27,718 nucleotides of DNA from Intrasporangium_A sp039812505 (GTDB lineage Bacteria; Actinomycetota; Actinomycetes; Actinomycetales; Dermatophilaceae). Shown here in pieces: positions 6,693 through 15,478 of this stretch (its first letter is position 1; every line of letters begins with the position of its first letter). The position numbers and the translations under genes were made by a program. The notes beneath the pieces are model-generated. The model had not been told where the DNA came from and did no database searches. It saw only the letters and a program-made list of their open reading frames with translations. The DNA lies in NCBI RefSeq assembly GCF_039812505.1, contig NZ_JBDIAQ010000035.1, positions 1 through 27,718 on the forward strand, written 5' to 3'.

Positions 6693-7837
6693 CCGCGGGC
6701 GGCCCGCACCCTGGCGAGCGCAGCGGCGCGGTGGTACTCGGCGACCGCGAGCGCGGCCACGCACGGCCAGTCCTGGGCCGGCGGGTGCGCGAGGTTCCAG
6801 GCCCGCATGCGCTCGACGGCGGGCCGGTCCGCGGCCAGGTCCGCGATCACCCGGGTCATCTCGTCGTCGTCGGCGACGATGCGCCCGCCGAGGCCGTCGG
6901 CGACGAACTCGCCGATCCCCGAGCCGGCCCGACCCACGACGGGCAGGCCGGCCGTGCGGGCCTCGAGCGCGGCGATCCCGAAGGACTCGAGCCGCGACGG
7001 GGACAGGTAGAGGTCGCTGCGTGCGTACCGCCCACGCAGCTCGTCCCGGGGTACGCGCCCGGGCAGGTGCACCCAGTCGATGTCGTGCGCGCGCAGCCTC
7101 GCCTCGACCCGGTGCCGCTCCGGCCCGTCGCCCAGGACCGTCAGCTCGATCGAGCCGGGCCCGGCCAGCTCGGCGGCCCGGTGCACCAGCTCGACGAGAG
7201 CGGCGGGTCGCTTGCGGGGGGCCAGCCGCATCGCGGTGACCAGGCGCAGCGGCCCGGACGGTTCCGCCGCCCCGGTCGCACGCTCGGGACGCCATCGGGA
7301 CACGTCGATGCCGTTGGGCAGCACGCCGACCTCGCCCGCCTCGCCGACGATCCGGCGCAGCGGCTCCGAGGCGGCCTGCGACACCGCCGACATCGCGACC
7401 CCGCGTTCGGCCCAGCCGCGCACGAACCCGGCCGCGCGGAAGGCCGGGGCGGCCGTGCCGAGCATGCAGTGCCAGGTCATCGCGGTCGGCAGACCGAGCG
7501 AGACGGTCGTCCGGGTGCAGTCCCACGCGAACGGGCTGACCACCCCGGTCTGCACGTGCGCGACCTCGAAGCCGCCCGCGACCAGGCGCCGGCGCAGCTC
7601 CCGGGGCGCGGCCGGGTTGACCGGCAGCTCCCAGGGCAGCCGGACCGCGAGCCGGTGCACCGGGATCCCGTCGACGACGGTGACCTGCCCGTGCATCTCC
7701 CCACGTGGGCCGGGCGTGGCGGTGAAGACCTCGACCTCGTGCCCGAGCGCGACGAGGTGGCCGGCCAGGTCGTGCGTCTGGACCTCGATCCCGCCGAGCC
7801 GCGGCAGGTAACAGTCGCTCAGGAGCGCCACCTTCAC
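6689..7837 (-). CDS. GT4-family glycosyltransferase
   Basis: A 382-residue GT-B enzyme transferring a sugar from an activated donor, probably to a lipid or cell-wall acceptor in the cytoplasm. The N-terminal acceptor domain opens with VALLSDCYLPRLGGIEVQTHDLA (residues 3-25). The donor domain has LPNGIDVSRWRP (173-184), LGDGPE (235-240), LPGRVPRDEL (258-267), and the family motif SPSRLESFGIAALEA (279-293) with E284 and E292. Start: GTG 7837 gives the expected beta-strand start (MKVALLSD); GTG 7846 is an in-frame alternative. It is divergent from the PIG-L gene with fewer than 40 bases between starts, an arrangement consistent with joint regulation. Pairing with a PIG-L deacetylase suggests glycoconjugate or thiol metabolism, but the mycothiol enzyme MshA is not specifically indicated. 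Confidence 0.85.
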   Translation of the reverse strand: MKVALLSDCYLPRLGGIEVQTHDLAGHLVALGHEVEVFTATPGPRGEMHGQVTVVDGIPVHRLAVRLPWELPVNPAAPRELRRRLVAGGFEVAHVQTGVVSPFAWDCTRTTVSLGLPTAMTWHCMLGTAAPAFRAAGFVRGWAERGVAMSAVSQAASEPLRRIVGEAGEVGVLPNGIDVSRWRPERATGAAEPSGPLRLVTAMRLAPRKRPAALVELVHRAAELAGPGSIELTVLGDGPERHRVEARLRAHDIDWVHLPGRVPRDELRGRYARSDLYLSPSRLESFGIAALEARTAGLPVVGRAGSGIGEFVADGLGGRIVADDDEMTRVIADLAADRPAVERMRAWNLAHPPAQDWPCVAALAVAEYHRAAALARVRAARG

Positions 7838-7874
7838 GAGGACCACTGTGTCATGCGCAAAGATGGACGCACGT

Positions 7875-8807
7875 ATGCCGTTCACCCTGCTCGCCTTCCA
7901 CGCGCACCCTGACGACGAGGCCCTGCTGACGTCGGGGACGATGGCGCGTGCGGCGGCCGAGGGGCACCGGGTCGTCCTGGTCGTCGCGACCGATGGCGGC
8001 GAGGGGCTCGCCGCCGCGCAGTACACCGGGGGCGCCGGCCTGGCGACCCGCCGGATGGCGGAGCTCGAGGCGAGCGCCCGGATCCTGGGCGTCGCCCGGG
8101 TGGAGCACCTCGGCTACGCCGACAGCGGGCTGGGTCCCGAGCCTCTGCCCGACCCGCCCGGGGCGACCCGGTTCGTCCGGGCTGACACCGAGGAGGCGGC
8201 CGCCCGGCTGGCGGCGATCCTCACGGAGGAGGACGCCGACGTCCTGCTCACCTACGACCCCAACGGCGGGTACGGCCACCCCGACCACGTCAAGGCGCAC
8301 GCGGTGGGGATGCGCGCGGCGAGCCTGGCCGGCACCCGACGGGTGCTGCAGGCCACCGTCCCACGCGACACGATCTGCCGCGCCATTGACCTCGCCGCCA
8401 AGGTCTACCGCTTCCCCCCCGAGTTCGACCGCAGCTCCTTCGACCGGGCCTTCTCGGCGCGGCGCGACATCACCCACCGCATCGACGTCCGACGCCACAT
8501 CCGGGCCAAGCGGGCCGCGATGCGCGCGCACGCCTCGCAGGCCAGCGCCGAGGGCGGCGCCGACCGCACCCTCGCGGCGTTCCTGCGGATCCCCCGACCC
8601 CTGTTCGACCTGGTCTTCGGCCGCGAGTGGTACGTCGACGCGACTGCCGAGGCACGGGAGACGTGCCCTGTCGACGGAAGAACGTGCACCCTCGACCAGG
8701 AGATGTGCACTGTCGATCGGGAAGCGGCGCGAGCGGCGCGGAAGCCCGCGGGTGCACGCAGCCCGGTGGGCGGCATCCGGCGTGACGTCTTCGCGGGGCT
8801 CTCGTGA
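7875..8807 (+). CDS. PIG-L family deacetylase with cysteine-repeat tail
   Basis: About 310 residues. A zinc-dependent LmbE/PIG-L fold N-deacetylase (the family includes MshB and Mca) acting on an N-acetylated amino sugar or conjugate. Zinc-site motifs are AHAHPDDE, with H11 and D14, and GYGHPDHV, with H138. Start: ATG 7875 gives the canonical MPFTLLAFHAHPDDE; ATG 7863 and GTG 7848 are in frame. The C-terminal extension after residue 255 is odd: a 21-bp repeat translates to TCPVDGR-TCTLDQE-MCTVDRE, placing three cysteines seven residues apart, followed by a basic tail. The stop overlaps the next gene's GTG start in GTGA, so the two are coupled. Confidence 0.87.
   Translation: MPFTLLAFHAHPDDEALLTSGTMARAAAEGHRVVLVVATDGGEGLAAAQYTGGAGLATRRMAELEASARILGVARVEHLGYADSGLGPEPLPDPPGATRFVRADTEEAAARLAAILTEEDADVLLTYDPNGGYGHPDHVKAHAVGMRAASLAGTRRVLQATVPRDTICRAIDLAAKVYRFPPEFDRSSFDRAFSARRDITHRIDVRRHIRAKRAAMRAHASQASAEGGADRTLAAFLRIPRPLFDLVFGREWYVDATAEARETCPVDGRTCTLDQEMCTVDREAARAARKPAGARSPVGGIRRDVFAGLS
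8661..8723 (+). repeat. Three 21-bp units inside the PIG-L gene
   Basis: Units start at 8661, 8682 and 8703: ACGTGCCCTGTCGACGGAAG, ACGTGCACCCTCGACCAGGA, ATGTGCACTGTCGATCGGGA (each plus one base). The core TGCAC-YSTCGAY recurs upstream of asnB at 19884-19956. Confidence 0.85.
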
Positions 8808-9940
8808 CGACCCCGTCGAGCGACCCTCCGCAGGCCTCCCCGGCGCGGTCCGTGCTGCGGCGCGTCGTGCAGTTCGTCATCGGCGTCGGGCTGGCCGTGT
8901 TCCTGCTCTGGTGGGGCCTGCCCCGGGTGGCCCACACCACCTGGACCGACGTGTGGCACCTGCTCTCGCAGCTGCACGCCGGGACCGTGGCCGGCCTGAC
9001 GGTCCTGATGATCTCGGGGCTGTGGCTCGTGACGTTCCTGTACACCGGTTCGCTGAAGGGGCTCGGACACCTGCAGGCGATGATCGTCAACGCCTGCGGC
9101 AGCTCGATCGGCAACCTGCTGCCCGGGGGCGGCGCCGCCGGGGTCGTGGTGACCTACAAGCAGCTGCGCTCGTGGGGGTTCCTGCGCCGCGACATCTCGA
9201 CGATGATCATCGTCACCGGCGTGTGGAACGTCCTCGCCCGGGTCGTGCTGCCCGTCGTCGGGATCATCGCGATCGTCGTCGGCATCGGCCACCTGAACCC
9301 CCTTGTCGCCCAAGCCGCGGTCCTCGGTGCGCTGATCGGCATCGGTGTGGTCGTGGCGTTCTGGGGGGTGCTCGCGTCGGAGACGTTCGCGCACAAGTCC
9401 GGCCGCTGGCTGATGAAGGTCACCAAGCCGCTGCGACACAGGCGCCGGCCGGACCTCGACCTGGAGCTCGCGATCACCGACCTGCGCCGGCGGATCATCG
9501 AGATCGTCCGTTACGGCTGGCTGGAGATGACCTACGGTCTCGTCGGCTTCTTCGGCGTCTACTACATCCTGTTCTGGTTCTGCCTGAACTCCATGGGCGT
9601 GCAGATGCCCTTCGCGTACATGTTCGGCGCCTACACCGTGGGGCGGCTGCTGACCGCCGTGGGGATCACGCCGGGCGGGCTCGGCGTCACCGAGGCCGGA
9701 ACGGCCGCGGTGCTCGTCGGGTGGGGCGCCGACCCCGCCCAGGCGACTGCCGGGGTGGTGCTGTTCTCGCTGTTCACCCACTTCTTCGAGGTGCCGCTGG
9801 GCGTGATCGGCTGGGTGCTCTGGTGGCTCAGCCCGAAGAAGGAGCCGGGCGACGCGGAACCGGACCGGAGCACGCCCGACGACGGCTCCCCGGACGGCGA
9901 CGTCACCCTGGCCCGGACCGCGTCCCCGGACCCGCCCTAG
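8804..9940 (+). CDS. Flippase-like / lysylphosphatidylglycerol synthase TM-region protein (UPF0104)
   Basis: A 378-residue polytopic membrane protein of the UPF0104/YbhN family, related to the transmembrane flippase half of MprF. About seven or eight hydrophobic segments are visible (for example FVIGVGLAVFLLWWGLP and MIIVTGVWNVLARVVLPVVG). Family-typical stretches are GSSIGNLLPGGGAAGVVVTY (about residues 104-123) and GRLLTAVGITPGGLGVTEAG, the conserved PGGLG-E signature near the C-terminus. The tail after LSPKKEPGD is acidic and probably disordered. Start GTG 8804 overlaps the PIG-L stop. It probably moves or binds a lipid-linked product, perhaps one handled by the neighbouring deacetylase and glycosyltransferase; that link is inference. 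Confidence 0.85.
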   Translation: MTTPSSDPPQASPARSVLRRVVQFVIGVGLAVFLLWWGLPRVAHTTWTDVWHLLSQLHAGTVAGLTVLMISGLWLVTFLYTGSLKGLGHLQAMIVNACGSSIGNLLPGGGAAGVVVTYKQLRSWGFLRRDISTMIIVTGVWNVLARVVLPVVGIIAIVVGIGHLNPLVAQAAVLGALIGIGVVVAFWGVLASETFAHKSGRWLMKVTKPLRHRRRPDLDLELAITDLRRRIIEIVRYGWLEMTYGLVGFFGVYYILFWFCLNSMGVQMPFAYMFGAYTVGRLLTAVGITPGGLGVTEAGTAAVLVGWGADPAQATAGVVLFSLFTHFFEVPLGVIGWVLWWLSPKKEPGDAEPDRSTPDDGSPDGDVTLARTASPDPP

Positions 9941-9980
9941 CCTGAGCATCTCCTGAGCATCCTGTGTCAAGGGTGGCCGT

Positions 9981-10002
9981 TGTGGGTAAGCGGGCCTACA
10001 GT
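9981..10002 (+). promoter_or_regulatory. Candidate narGHJI promoter region
   Basis: TACAGT at 9997-10002 fits TANNNT and would give a leader of about 75 bases. A partly symmetric pair TGTGGG (9981-9986) and CCTACA (9995-10000) straddles it and could be an operator half-site pair, but it does not match a clean FNR or CRP consensus. A doubled CCTGAGCATC lies just upstream, around 9942-9963. Low certainty. Confidence 0.3.
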
Positions 10003-10070
10003 CGCAATGGTGGACCGCGTCGAGGACGCGCAGGTAGCCGTTCCTCTCGTCGCGGGTCCCACCGCTTGAC

Positions 10071-10076
10071 AGGAGG
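10071..10076 (+). promoter_or_regulatory. Strong Shine-Dalgarno of narG
   Basis: AGGAGG lies seven bases before the GTG at 10084. It decides the narG start against upstream in-frame codons, which would add about 40 low-complexity basic residues. Confidence 0.8.
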
Positions 10077-10083
10077 CGAGACC

Positions 10084-13000
10084 GTGTCAGAGTCGTCCGC
10101 ACGAGGGCCCCAGCCGTCCCCGACGCTCGCACCGCTGCTGCCGGGTGGTGAGCCCATCGAGGGGCTGCTGCGGCGGGCGCAGTTCTTCACCCGAGGGACC
10201 CCGAGCGACGACTACCGCGAGGTCCACCGGCGCGACTCACGCAGTGCGGAGGCCTTCTACCGGGAGCGCTGGCACCACGACAAGGAGGTCCGCTCCACCC
10301 ACGGGGTCAACTGCACCGGCTCGTGCTCGTGGAAGGTGTACGTCAAGGACGGAATCATCACCTGGGAGACGCAGCAGACCGACTACCCGTCGGTCGGCCC
10401 GGACTCACCCGAGTACGAGCCGCGCGGCTGCCCCCGCGGCGCCTCGTTCTCGTGGTACACCTACTCGCCCTCGCGCGTGCGCTACCCGTATGTCCGCAGC
10501 CCGTTGCTGGACATCTGGCGCGAGACCCGGTCGCGGGTCGCCGACCCGGTCGCCGCGTGGGCCGAGATAATGGCCGACCCCGAGCGCGTCGCCCGCTACA
10601 AGAAAGCCCGCGGCCGGGGCGGGTTCGTGCGCTCGACCTGGGCCGAGGCCACCGAGATCATGGCCGCCGCCCACGTGCACACGATCAAGGAGTACGGCCC
10701 GGACCGGGTCGCCGGGTTCTCCCCGATCCCGGCGATGTCCCAGGTCTCCTACTCCTCCGGCACCCGGTTCCTGTCGCTCATCGGCGGCACGATCCTGTCC
10801 TTCTACGACTGGTACGCCGACATGCCGATCGCCTCGCCGCAGGTGTTCGGCGACCAGACCGACGTCCCCGAGTCGGGCGACTGGTGGAACGCCGCCTACC
10901 TGGTCATCTGGGGCACGAACCTGCCGATCACGCGCACCCCCGACGCCCACTTCATGACCGAGGCCCGCTACCACGGGCAGAAGGTCGTCGTGGTCTCCCC
11001 GGACTACTCCGACCACACGAAGTTCGCCGACGACTGGCTGCCGGCGGCGCCCGGCACCGACGCCGCGCTGGCCATGGCGATGGGCCACGTGGTGCTCACG
11101 GAGTTCTTCCGGGACCGGCAGACGCCCTACTTCACCGACTACGTCAAGCGCTACACCGACCTGCCTTTCCTGGTGACGCTGAAGGAGCACGGCGACTGCT
11201 ACGTGCCGGACCGGTTCCTGACGGCCGCCGACCTGCCCGCCGGAGAAGACAGCGAGGTCGAGGGTGCCGCGCACAAGACGGTCCTGCTCGACTCCGCCAC
11301 CGGCGAGCCGCGGGTGCCCAACGGCTCCATCGGCTTCCGGTGGACCCCCTCCGGCGCGGGCCGCTGGAACCTCGACCTCGGGCAGCTCGACCCGCTGCTG
11401 ACCGTCTACGGACGCCACGACGACGCCGTCGAGATCGACCTGCCCCGCTTCGACGTGGGACCCACCGAGGGCGGGTCGAGCATCCGGCGCGGCGTGCCGG
11501 TGCGCCGTCTCGGCGACCGGCTGGTCACCACGGTCTTCGACCTGCTCATGGCCCAGTACGCCGTCTCCCGGCAGGGGCTGCCCGGCGAGTGGCCGACCGG
11601 GTACGACGACCTCTCGCCGTACACCCCGGCGTGGCAGGAGCAGATCACCTCGGTGCCGGCTGCGGCGGCCACCCGGGTGGCCCGCGAGTTCGCCCGCACC
11701 GCAGAGCTGTCCAAGGGCCGGGCGATGATCGCGATGGGAGCCGGCACCAACCACTGGTTCCACTCCGACCTGATCTACCGCACCTTCTTCACCCTGGTCA
11801 TGCTGTGCGGCTGCGAGGGCGTCAACGGGGGCGGCTGGGCGCACTACGTCGGGCAGGAGAAGGTCCGGCCGCTCACCGGCTTCCAGCAGATCGCGTTCGC
11901 GCTCGACTGGCAGCGCCCGCCACGGCACATGACGGGCACGTCCTACTTCTACGTCCACTCGGACCAGTGGCGCTACGAGGCCTTCGGGCCGGACGAGCTC
12001 GCGAGCCCGCTCGGGACGGGCCGCTTCGCGGGACGCACCTTCGTCGACTGCCTCGCCGCCGCCTCCCGGATGGGCTGGACCCCCTCGCACCCGTTCTTCA
12101 GCCGCAACCCGCTCGACATCGCCGACGAGGCGGCCGCAGCGGGTAAGCCCGTGGCCGAGCACGTCGTGGACGAGCTGCGGTCCGGCCGGCTGCGCAGCGC
12201 CAGCGGGGACCCCGACGACCCGGCGAACTTCCCCCGGGTGATGACGATCTGGCGGGCCAACCTGCTTGGGAGCTCCGGCAAGGGCATGGAGTACTTCATG
12301 CGCCACCTGCTCGGCATCGACGACGCCGTCCGGGCGCAGGAGTCGCCCGAGAGCCTGCGGCCGGCCGAGGTCGTGTGGCGCGACGAGGCGCCCCGGGCCA
12401 AGCTGGACCTGGTCACCACGCTGGACTTCCGGATGACCAGCACGTGCAGCTACTCCGACATCGTGCTGCCGGCGGCCACCTGGTACGAGAAGCACGACAT
12501 CTCGACGACCGACATGCACCCGTTCGTGCACTCCTTCAACCCGGCCATCGCCCCGCCGTGGGAGGCCCGCACCGACTTCGACGCGTTCACCACGCTGGCG
12601 CGCGAGTTCTCCCGGCTCGCCGCCACCCATCTCGGCACTCGCCAGGACGTCATGGCCCTGCCGCTGATGCACGACAGCCCCGACGAGCTGGCCCAGCCGG
12701 GCGGCCTGGCCCTCGACTGGGGGGCCGGGGAGTGCGACCCGGTCCCGGGCGTCACGATGCCCCGGATCCTCACGATCGAGCGCGACTATGCCGCCGTCGC
12801 CGACAAGATGGCCGCGCTCGGCCCGCTCGTGGACACCGTCGGCACGGGCGTCAAGGGCGTCAGCTGGGTCCCGACCGAGGCCGTCGACCTGCTCGGGCGC
12901 ACAAACGGGGTCGTCCACGGCGGGGTCGCGGACGGTCGGCCCCGCCTGACCCGGGACGTCCACCTTGCCGAGGCGATCCTTACCCTGTCCGGCACCACCA

Positions 13001-13815
13001 ACGGCCAGGTCGCCGTCCAGGGCTGGCGTGCCCTCGAGGCGCAGACCGGCACGCAGCTGGCCGACCTGGCCGAGGAGCGCTCCGGCGACCGGATCAGCTT
13101 CACGGACACCCAGACCCAGCCACGGGCCGTCATCGCCTCGCCGGAGTGGTCCGGCAGCGAGGCCGGCGGGCGCCGGTACGCGCCCTTCGTCGTCAACGTC
13201 GAACGGGACAAGCCGTGGCACACCCTCACCGGGCGGATGCACTTCTTCCTCGACCACGACTGGATGTACGAGTACGGCGAGGCCCTGCCGACCTACCGGC
13301 CGCCGCTGGACTACGCCCGCCACTTCGGCGACCAGGGCGTCGGCGACCAGGGCCGGCCGGAGATCACGGTGCGCTACCTCACCCCGCACTCGAAGTGGTC
13401 GATCCACTCCGAGTACCAGGACAACCTGCACATGCTGCGGCTGTTCCGCGGTGGCCCGGTCATCTGGATGAGCCCCGTCGACGCCGAACGGATCGGCGTG
13501 CACGACAACGACTGGATCGAGGCGTTCAACCGCAACGGGGTCGTCGCCTGCCGGGCCGTGGTCACGCACCGGATGCCGTCGGGGACCGTGTACATGTACC
13601 ACGCGAAGGACCGGCACCTGATGGTGCCCAAGTCGGAGGTCTCCGGCTGGCACGGCGGCGGCGACAACTCGCTGACCCGGCTCGTGGTCAAGCCCACGCA
13701 CATGATCGGCGGGTACGCGCAGTTCTCCTTCGGCTTCAACTACTACGGCCCGACGGGCCACCAGCGCGATGAGATCACGGTGATCCGGCGACGGTCCCAG
13801 CAGGTTGAGTACTGA
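10084..13815 (+). CDS. narG: Respiratory nitrate reductase alpha subunit
   Basis: 1243 residues, the usual NarG length. This is the catalytic subunit reducing nitrate to nitrite on the cytoplasmic face, carrying Mo-bisMGD and the FS0 cluster. FS0 ligands are H73-x3-C77-x3-C81-x34-C116 (STHGVNCTGSCSW and EPRGCPRG), the histidine-first pattern typical of NarG. D246 in YDWYADMPIASPQ aligns, with a constant offset of 24 from the E. coli protein, to the aspartate Mo ligand. The molybdopterin-binding stretches QTDVPESGDW, GTNLPITRTPDAHF and STCSYSDIVLPAATWYEKHD are intact. No signal peptide is seen, so the enzyme faces the cytoplasm. First gene of narGHJI; narH follows after 28 bases. Confidence 0.97.
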   Translation: MSESSARGPQPSPTLAPLLPGGEPIEGLLRRAQFFTRGTPSDDYREVHRRDSRSAEAFYRERWHHDKEVRSTHGVNCTGSCSWKVYVKDGIITWETQQTDYPSVGPDSPEYEPRGCPRGASFSWYTYSPSRVRYPYVRSPLLDIWRETRSRVADPVAAWAEIMADPERVARYKKARGRGGFVRSTWAEATEIMAAAHVHTIKEYGPDRVAGFSPIPAMSQVSYSSGTRFLSLIGGTILSFYDWYADMPIASPQVFGDQTDVPESGDWWNAAYLVIWGTNLPITRTPDAHFMTEARYHGQKVVVVSPDYSDHTKFADDWLPAAPGTDAALAMAMGHVVLTEFFRDRQTPYFTDYVKRYTDLPFLVTLKEHGDCYVPDRFLTAADLPAGEDSEVEGAAHKTVLLDSATGEPRVPNGSIGFRWTPSGAGRWNLDLGQLDPLLTVYGRHDDAVEIDLPRFDVGPTEGGSSIRRGVPVRRLGDRLVTTVFDLLMAQYAVSRQGLPGEWPTGYDDLSPYTPAWQEQITSVPAAAATRVAREFARTAELSKGRAMIAMGAGTNHWFHSDLIYRTFFTLVMLCGCEGVNGGGWAHYVGQEKVRPLTGFQQIAFALDWQRPPRHMTGTSYFYVHSDQWRYEAFGPDELASPLGTGRFAGRTFVDCLAAASRMGWTPSHPFFSRNPLDIADEAAAAGKPVAEHVVDELRSGRLRSASGDPDDPANFPRVMTIWRANLLGSSGKGMEYFMRHLLGIDDAVRAQESPESLRPAEVVWRDEAPRAKLDLVTTLDFRMTSTCSYSDIVLPAATWYEKHDISTTDMHPFVHSFNPAIAPPWEARTDFDAFTTLAREFSRLAATHLGTRQDVMALPLMHDSPDELAQPGGLALDWGAGECDPVPGVTMPRILTIERDYAAVADKMAALGPLVDTVGTGVKGVSWVPTEAVDLLGRTNGVVHGGVADGRPRLTRDVHLAEAILTLSGTTNGQVAVQGWRALEAQTGTQLADLAEERSGDRISFTDTQTQPRAVIASPEWSGSEAGGRRYAPFVVNVERDKPWHTLTGRMHFFLDHDWMYEYGEALPTYRPPLDYARHFGDQGVGDQGRPEITVRYLTPHSKWSIHSEYQDNLHMLRLFRGGPVIWMSPVDAERIGVHDNDWIEAFNRNGVVACRAVVTHRMPSGTVYMYHAKDRHLMVPKSEVSGWHGGGDNSLTRLVVKPTHMIGGYAQFSFGFNYYGPTGHQRDEITVIRRRSQQVEY

Positions 13816-13843
13816 CCCTCGAGAGAAAGAGCAGGCAGCGACG

Positions 13844-15478
13844 ATGAGGCCGATGGCACAGATGGCCATGGTCATGAACCTCGACAAGTGCATCGGGTGC
13901 CACACCTGCACGGTCACGTGCAAACAGGTGTGGACCAACCGCCCGGGCACCGAGTACGTCTACTTCAACAACGTCGAGACCAAGCCGGGGCTGGGCTACC
14001 CGAAGCGGTACGAGGACCAGGAGCAGTGGCACGGCGGCTGGACGCTGGACAAGAAGGGCCGCCTCCAGCTCAAGGCCGGCGGGCGCCTGAAGAAGCTGCT
14101 GTCGATCTTCTACAACCCCGACCTGCCCTCGATCGACGACTACGGCGACCCGTGGACGTACAACTACGGCGACGTCATCAACGCCCCGCTCGGCACCCGC
14201 AACCCGATGGCCCACTCCATCTCGGCGCTGACCGGTCAGGACATGGACATGAAGTGGGGCGCCAACTGGGAGGACGACCTGGCCGGCGCGCCCGAGCGGG
14301 CCCACCAGGACCCCAACCTCGAGGGCCTGCAGGAGCAGGTCCGGATGGAGTTCGAGCAGGCCTTCATGTTCTACCTGCCGCGGATCTGCGAGCACTGCCT
14401 GAACCCGTCGTGCGTCGCCTCGTGCCCGTCCGGCGCGATGTACAAGCGGCAGGAGGACGGCATCGTCCTGGTCGACCAGGACCGCTGCCGCGGCTGGCGC
14501 TTCTGCGTCTCCGGCTGCCCCTACAAGAAGGTCTACTTCAACCACCGCACCGGCAAGGCCGAGAAGTGCACGCTGTGCTACCCCCGGATCGAGGCGGGCC
14601 AGCCGACGATCTGCTCCGAGACGTGCGTCGGGCGGCTGCGCTACCTCGGGCTGATGCTCTACGACGCCGACAAGGTCCTCGAGGCCGCGGCCACGCCCGA
14701 CGAACAGGACCTCTACGAGGCGCAGATGTCGGTCTTCCTCGACCCGAACGACCCGGAGGTGGTCCGCGAGGCCGAGCGCAACGGCATACCCCACGACTGG
14801 ATCGAGGCGGCCCGCCGCTCCCCCGTCTACCAGCTGGTGGCCCGTCACCGGGTGGCCCTGCCGCTGCACCCGGAGTACCGCACGCTGCCGATGGTCTGGT
14901 ACATCCCGCCGCTGTCGCCCGTCTCCGACATCGTGCACGCGGAGGGCTACGACGACGCGCACCCGGAGGAGGTGTTCGCGACGATCGACTCGCTGCGCAT
15001 CCCGCTGGAGTACCTCGCCAACCTGTTCACCGCCGGCCGCGTCGACACGGTGCGCAGCGTGCTGCGCAAGCTCGCGGTCGTCCGGGCGGTCCAGCGCGCC
15101 GGACAGCTCGGGCTGACCGCCAAGGACGAGCTGCCGGCGACCATCGGGGCGACCGCAACCGAGCTCGACGAGCTCTACCGGCTGCTCGCGATCGCCAAGT
15201 ACGACGACCGGTACGTCATCCCCAAGGCCCACGCCGAGGACGCCGGGCGGCTGATGGCCCAGCACGAACAGCTGTTCTGCAGCCTCGACACCGAGGGCGG
15301 CCCGGGCATGGGCGGCGGTGGCCCGTTCGCCGGCGCGAGCGTCGAGCAGTTCCACGCCGGCGTCCGCCCCGGCGGCAGCCACACCTTCCACGACAGCGAC
15401 GGACGCGAGCGCTTCAACCTGTTCGGCTGGGACGGGAGCGGCTCCGCACCGAAGCTCTTCCCGGAGGCGGGCACGTGA
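13844..15478 (+). CDS. narH: Respiratory nitrate reductase beta subunit
   Basis: 544 residues. Electron-transfer subunit with four iron-sulfur clusters relaying electrons from NarI haem to NarG. Cysteine groups: C16-I-G-C19-H-T-C22-x3-C26; CEHCLNPSCVASC; CRGWRFC, in which the usual third cysteine is tryptophan, as in the [3Fe-4S] cluster of known NarH; and CTLCYPRIEAGQPTICSETC. ATG 13844 gives the short N-terminus (MRPMAQMAMVMNLDKC) seen in the family and follows a purine-rich stretch; an upstream in-frame start at 13805 would overlap narG. The stop overlaps the GTG of narJ. The C-terminal GGPGMGGGGPFAG linker is flexible and glycine-rich. Confidence 0.97.
   Translation: MRPMAQMAMVMNLDKCIGCHTCTVTCKQVWTNRPGTEYVYFNNVETKPGLGYPKRYEDQEQWHGGWTLDKKGRLQLKAGGRLKKLLSIFYNPDLPSIDDYGDPWTYNYGDVINAPLGTRNPMAHSISALTGQDMDMKWGANWEDDLAGAPERAHQDPNLEGLQEQVRMEFEQAFMFYLPRICEHCLNPSCVASCPSGAMYKRQEDGIVLVDQDRCRGWRFCVSGCPYKKVYFNHRTGKAEKCTLCYPRIEAGQPTICSETCVGRLRYLGLMLYDADKVLEAAATPDEQDLYEAQMSVFLDPNDPEVVREAERNGIPHDWIEAARRSPVYQLVARHRVALPLHPEYRTLPMVWYIPPLSPVSDIVHAEGYDDAHPEEVFATIDSLRIPLEYLANLFTAGRVDTVRSVLRKLAVVRAVQRAGQLGLTAKDELPATIGATATELDELYRLLAIAKYDDRYVIPKAHAEDAGRLMAQHEQLFCSLDTEGGPGMGGGGPFAGASVEQFHAGVRPGGSHTFHDSDGRERFNLFGWDGSGSAPKLFPEAGT

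Noticed and set aside
9981..10000. CRP/FNR site upstream of narG
   Set aside because: The TGTGGG and CCTACA half-sites have the wrong spacing and imperfect symmetry; kept only as a low-confidence note on the promoter region.
8405..10132. Long minus-strand frame opposite the PIG-L and flippase genes
   Set aside because: No domain is recognisable and the composition is that of a shadow frame; both plus-strand genes have strong family motifs.
10405..13950. Very long open frame antisense to narG and the start of narH
   Set aside because: High GC keeps antisense frames open. It lacks any recognisable domain, is full of Arg/Gly/Val/His/Asp low-complexity sequence, and covers the perfectly conserved NarG coding sequence.
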